In this document: piece by piece, positions 62,177-64,000 of the stretch
Layout of the letters: every line of letters begins with the position of its first letter
Numbering within the stretch: the stretch's first letter is position 1
Origin: Streptomyces sp. SAI-127
Lineage (GTDB): Bacteria > Actinomycetota > Actinomycetes > Streptomycetales > Streptomycetaceae
NCBI RefSeq assembly: GCF_029894425.1
Contig: NZ_JARXYJ010000001.1
Location: forward strand, 5,146,001 to 5,210,000
Direction of reading: 5' to 3'
DNA length: 64,000 bases
Program-made: the position numbers and the translations under genes
The notes under the pieces: model-generated
Told to the model about the DNA's origin: nothing
The model's database searches: none
What the model saw: the letters and a program-made list of their open reading frames with translations, nothing else

Positions 62177-63043
62177 ATGACCACCGACGCCATCAGCCTG
62201 CGATCCGTCAGCAGGACATACGGCAGGACCTACAGCAGGGCACACCGCACAGCACACAACAGGACCAGCAGACGCGCCTCCCCCGACGACACCACCGTGA
62301 CCGCACTCGACGACGTCACCCTCGCCTTCCCCCGCGGCACCTTCACCGCCGTCATGGGCCCCTCCGGCTCGGGCAAGTCGACCCTGCTGCAGTGCGCCGC
62401 GGGCCTGGACCGGCCCACCTCGGGCTCGGTCACCATGGGCGGCACCGAGCTCACGACGCTCAGCGAGACCAAACTGACCCTGCTGCGGCGTGAGCGCGTC
62501 GGATTCGTCTTCCAGGCGTTCAATCTGCTGCCCTCGCTCACCGCCGAGCAGAACGTCTCCCTGCCTCTCAGGCTGGCCGGCCGACGCGTACCGAAGGCCC
62601 GGATCCGCGAGGTACTTCAGCAGGTCGGCCTCGGTGAGCGCGCCCGGCACCGGCCCACCGAGCTGTCCGGCGGCCAACAGCAGCGCGTCGCCCTGGCCCG
62701 CGCCCTGGTCACCCGCCCCGAAGTCCTCTTCGGCGACGAACCGACCGGCGCCCTCGACTCCCGAGCCGGCCGCGAAGTACTGACCCTGCTGCGCTCCATG
62801 GTCGACCGCCAGAGCCAGACGGTGGTCATGGTCACCCACGACCCGGTGGCCGCGTCCCATGCGGACCGCGTGGTCTTCCTCGTCGACGGCCGGCTCAACG
62901 GCGAGCTCGTCGGAGCCGGCACCAGCGACATCGCCACGCACTTGGCGAAGTTGGAGGACGCACCACCGTCCCGGCGGACCGCCCATCCCGCTCCCCGCCC
63001 CATGCCCGGCACCGAGGACCGCCCGGAGGGCCACCCGTGCTGA
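62177..63043 (+). CDS. ABC exporter ATPase, MacB/LolD-like
   Basis: 288 residues. Walker A ([17 protein letters not shown]), Q-loop region [18 protein letters not shown], signature [16 protein letters not shown] and Walker B ([12 protein letters not shown]) with H-loop MVTHDP. Typical of ATPases that work with FtsX-type permeases. A basic, Thr/Ser/His-rich insertion of about 25 residues ([19 protein letters not shown]) stands after the first strand. Overlaps the permease gene (start GTG 63037) by 7 bases. GGGGGA precedes the ATG. Confidence 0.93.
   Translation: MTTDAISLRSVSRTYGRTYSRAHRTAHNRTSRRASPDDTTVTALDDVTLAFPRGTFTAVMGPSGSGKSTLLQCAAGLDRPTSGSVTMGGTELTTLSETKLTLLRRERVGFVFQAFNLLPSLTAEQNVSLPLRLAGRRVPKARIREVLQQVGLGERARHRPTELSGGQQQRVALARALVTRPEVLFGDEPTGALDSRAGREVLTLLRSMVDRQSQTVVMVTHDPVAASHADRVVFLVDGRLNGELVGAGTSDIATHLAKLEDAPPSRRTAHPAPRPMPGTEDRPEGHPC
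62208..62280 (+). repeat. AC-rich degenerate repeat encoding an insertion in the ATPase
   Basis: Variants of CAGGACMTAC and CACACMRC occur repeatedly over about 70 bases and encode an Arg/Thr/His-rich stretch between the first two strands of the ATPase. They look like slippage expansion of a short motif. Confidence 0.5.
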
Positions 63044-64000
63044 CCATCGCCCTCCACACTCTCCGCACCCGCTGGTCGACCTTCTTGGGCACCTTCGTCG
63101 CCCTCTCCCTCGGCGTCGCCCTGCTCGCCGTGATGGGCCTGACCCTGGCCTCCTCACTGGACGCACCGGAGAGACGGCCCGAGCGGTTCGCCACAGCACC
63201 GGTCGTGGTCCAGGGCCAGAACACCCTGAGCGTGCCGACCTCGACCGGCGCCCATGTTTCACGTGAAACACGCAAGCTCGCCCACCCGCGTGCGGTGCCC
63301 GAAGCGACCGTGGCCAAGCTGAAGAAACTCGGCACCGTCATCGCGGACCGCTCCTTCGCCGTACACGCCGTGGGCGGCCCCCGCGGCCTCATCGGTCACC
63401 CCTGGTCCACCGCCGCCTTCGCCCCGTACGAGATCACGGCGGGCCGGGCACCCCGCACACCCGCCGAAGTCGTCACCGCCGACTGGGCGCGCCCAGGACA
63501 GCGGCTGCACACCCGCCACGGCACCGTGACGGTCGTCGGCACCGTTTCCTCACTCGGCTTCGAGAACCCCGTCTTCTACACCGATGCCCGCGCCGCCGAG
63601 CTGTCCCCGAAGAGCACTCAGCTCGTGGTGGAGGCAGCCGCGACCGACGTACGAGAAGCAGCAAAAGGCGAGTCCGTCCACGTCCTCACCGGCAAGGCCC
63701 GCCATCTCGCCGACCCCGACCCGGACCGCGACCGGGAGACGCTCACCGCCATGAACGCCCTGTTCGGCACCGCCGGCGGCGTCACCGCCTTCGTGTCGGT
63801 GTTCGTCGTGGCGTCCACCTTCGCCTTCGCGGTCGCCCAGCGGCGCCGGGAGTTCGGCCTGCTGCGCACTGCGGGAGCCACGCCCGGCCAGATCCGCCGG
63901 ACGGTGTGCGCGGAGGCACTGCTGGTGGGCGTACTCGCCTCGGCCACCGGCTGTGCGGTCGGTGCGCACGGGGGCCCCACGACTCGCCGACTGGGCGGTC
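63037..64000 (+). CDS. FtsX-like ABC permease (3' part outside window)
   Basis: 321 residues visible, from [40 protein letters not shown] (first helix), a large periplasm-side domain and a second helix block (VTAFVSVFVVASTFAFAVAQRRREFGLLRTAGATPGQIRR), the FtsX signature. The frame stays open to the end of the window, so the gene is truncated. GTG 63037 overlaps the ATPase gene. A parS site in frame encodes HVSRETR near residue 74. Confidence 0.88.
   Translation, partial: MLTIALHTLRTRWSTFLGTFVALSLGVALLAVMGLTLASSLDAPERRPERFATAPVVVQGQNTLSVPTSTGAHVSRETRKLAHPRAVPEATVAKLKKLGTVIADRSFAVHAVGGPRGLIGHPWSTAAFAPYEITAGRAPRTPAEVVTADWARPGQRLHTRHGTVTVVGTVSSLGFENPVFYTDARAAELSPKSTQLVVEAAATDVREAAKGESVHVLTGKARHLADPDPDRDRETLTAMNALFGTAGGVTAFVSVFVVASTFAFAVAQRRREFGLLRTAGATPGQIRRTVCAEALLVGVLASATGCAVGAHGGPTTRRLGG
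63256..63269. promoter_or_regulatory. parS centromere site inside the permease gene
   Basis: GTTTCACGTGAAAC within a larger TGTTTCACGTGAAACA palindrome, in coding sequence. It is the third copy in this window, 25.5 kb from the second. Confidence 0.92.

Overview
The window looks like a Streptomyces chromosome. It is about 70% GC with extreme third-position GC in real genes, uses many GTG starts and 4-base stop/start overlaps, and carries mycothiol-type and proteasome-accessory genes plus two branched-chain keto acid dehydrogenase (bkd) operons. Three exact copies of the Streptomyces parS sequence (2444, 37750, 63256) and several DnaA-box-like sites indicate the central, oriC-proximal core. From memory the gene order resembles the aspS-to-paa part of the S. 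coelicolor core. No tRNA, rRNA, CRISPR array or complete insertion sequence was seen.

Layout. 1-5.6 kb: a secreted intradiol dioxygenase-like protein (partial), aspS, a PAS-GAF-SpoIIE phosphatase with its own anti-sigma-type ATPase domain, and a frameshifted BRO-domain gene. 5.6-14 kb: pirin, an MFS exporter and divergent TetR regulator sharing an operator array, SseB-like protein, a second intradiol-like lipoprotein, a FadE5-type acyl-CoA dehydrogenase, M18 aminopeptidase. 14-24.6 kb: a QxxRW-type glycosyltransferase followed by a 57-residue membrane peptide with an LAATG motif, an FG-GAP secreted protein, PIG-L deacetylase, a decayed stretch, LURP-one protein, nitrilase-family hydrolase, mycothiol-dependent isomerase-like protein, GntR-MFS operon, and a D-Ala-D-Ala carboxypeptidase.

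24.6-44.4 kb: bkd operon 1 (A1-B1-C1), a phosphotransferase, a PknB-type kinase, the bacterial proteasome activator, a quinone oxidoreductase, a DrrAB-like ABC exporter, a K+ channel, moeA and a MobA-like gene, then bkd operon 2 (A2-B2-C2) with a divergent Lrp/AsnC regulator. Each bkd operon supplies E1alpha, E1beta and E2, but no E3 lies in the window. The complex oxidatively decarboxylates Val/Leu/Ile keto acids to the acyl-CoA starters of branched fatty acids and polyketides.

44.4-56.8 kb: a phenylacetate catabolism region. A TetR regulator (PaaR candidate) and 3-hydroxyacyl-CoA dehydrogenase diverge from paaN, and paaABCDE diverges from a DUF5819-HTTM-TrmH operon. A shared 14-bp operator pattern, ACCGNNCGNNCGGT, lies at the paaN/paaH and paaA promoters, with a one-mismatch copy at the bkd2/bkdR divergence, suggesting one TetR regulon. 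A MITE-like element separates paaN from the TrmH gene. An acyl-CoA dehydrogenase with a KstR-type operator follows.

56.8-64 kb: a small membrane protein, rhodanese, J-domain protein, DUF2252 protein, and a two-component system (sensor kinase and LuxR-type regulator) divergent from an ABC exporter whose FtsX-type permease runs off the window end with the third parS inside it.
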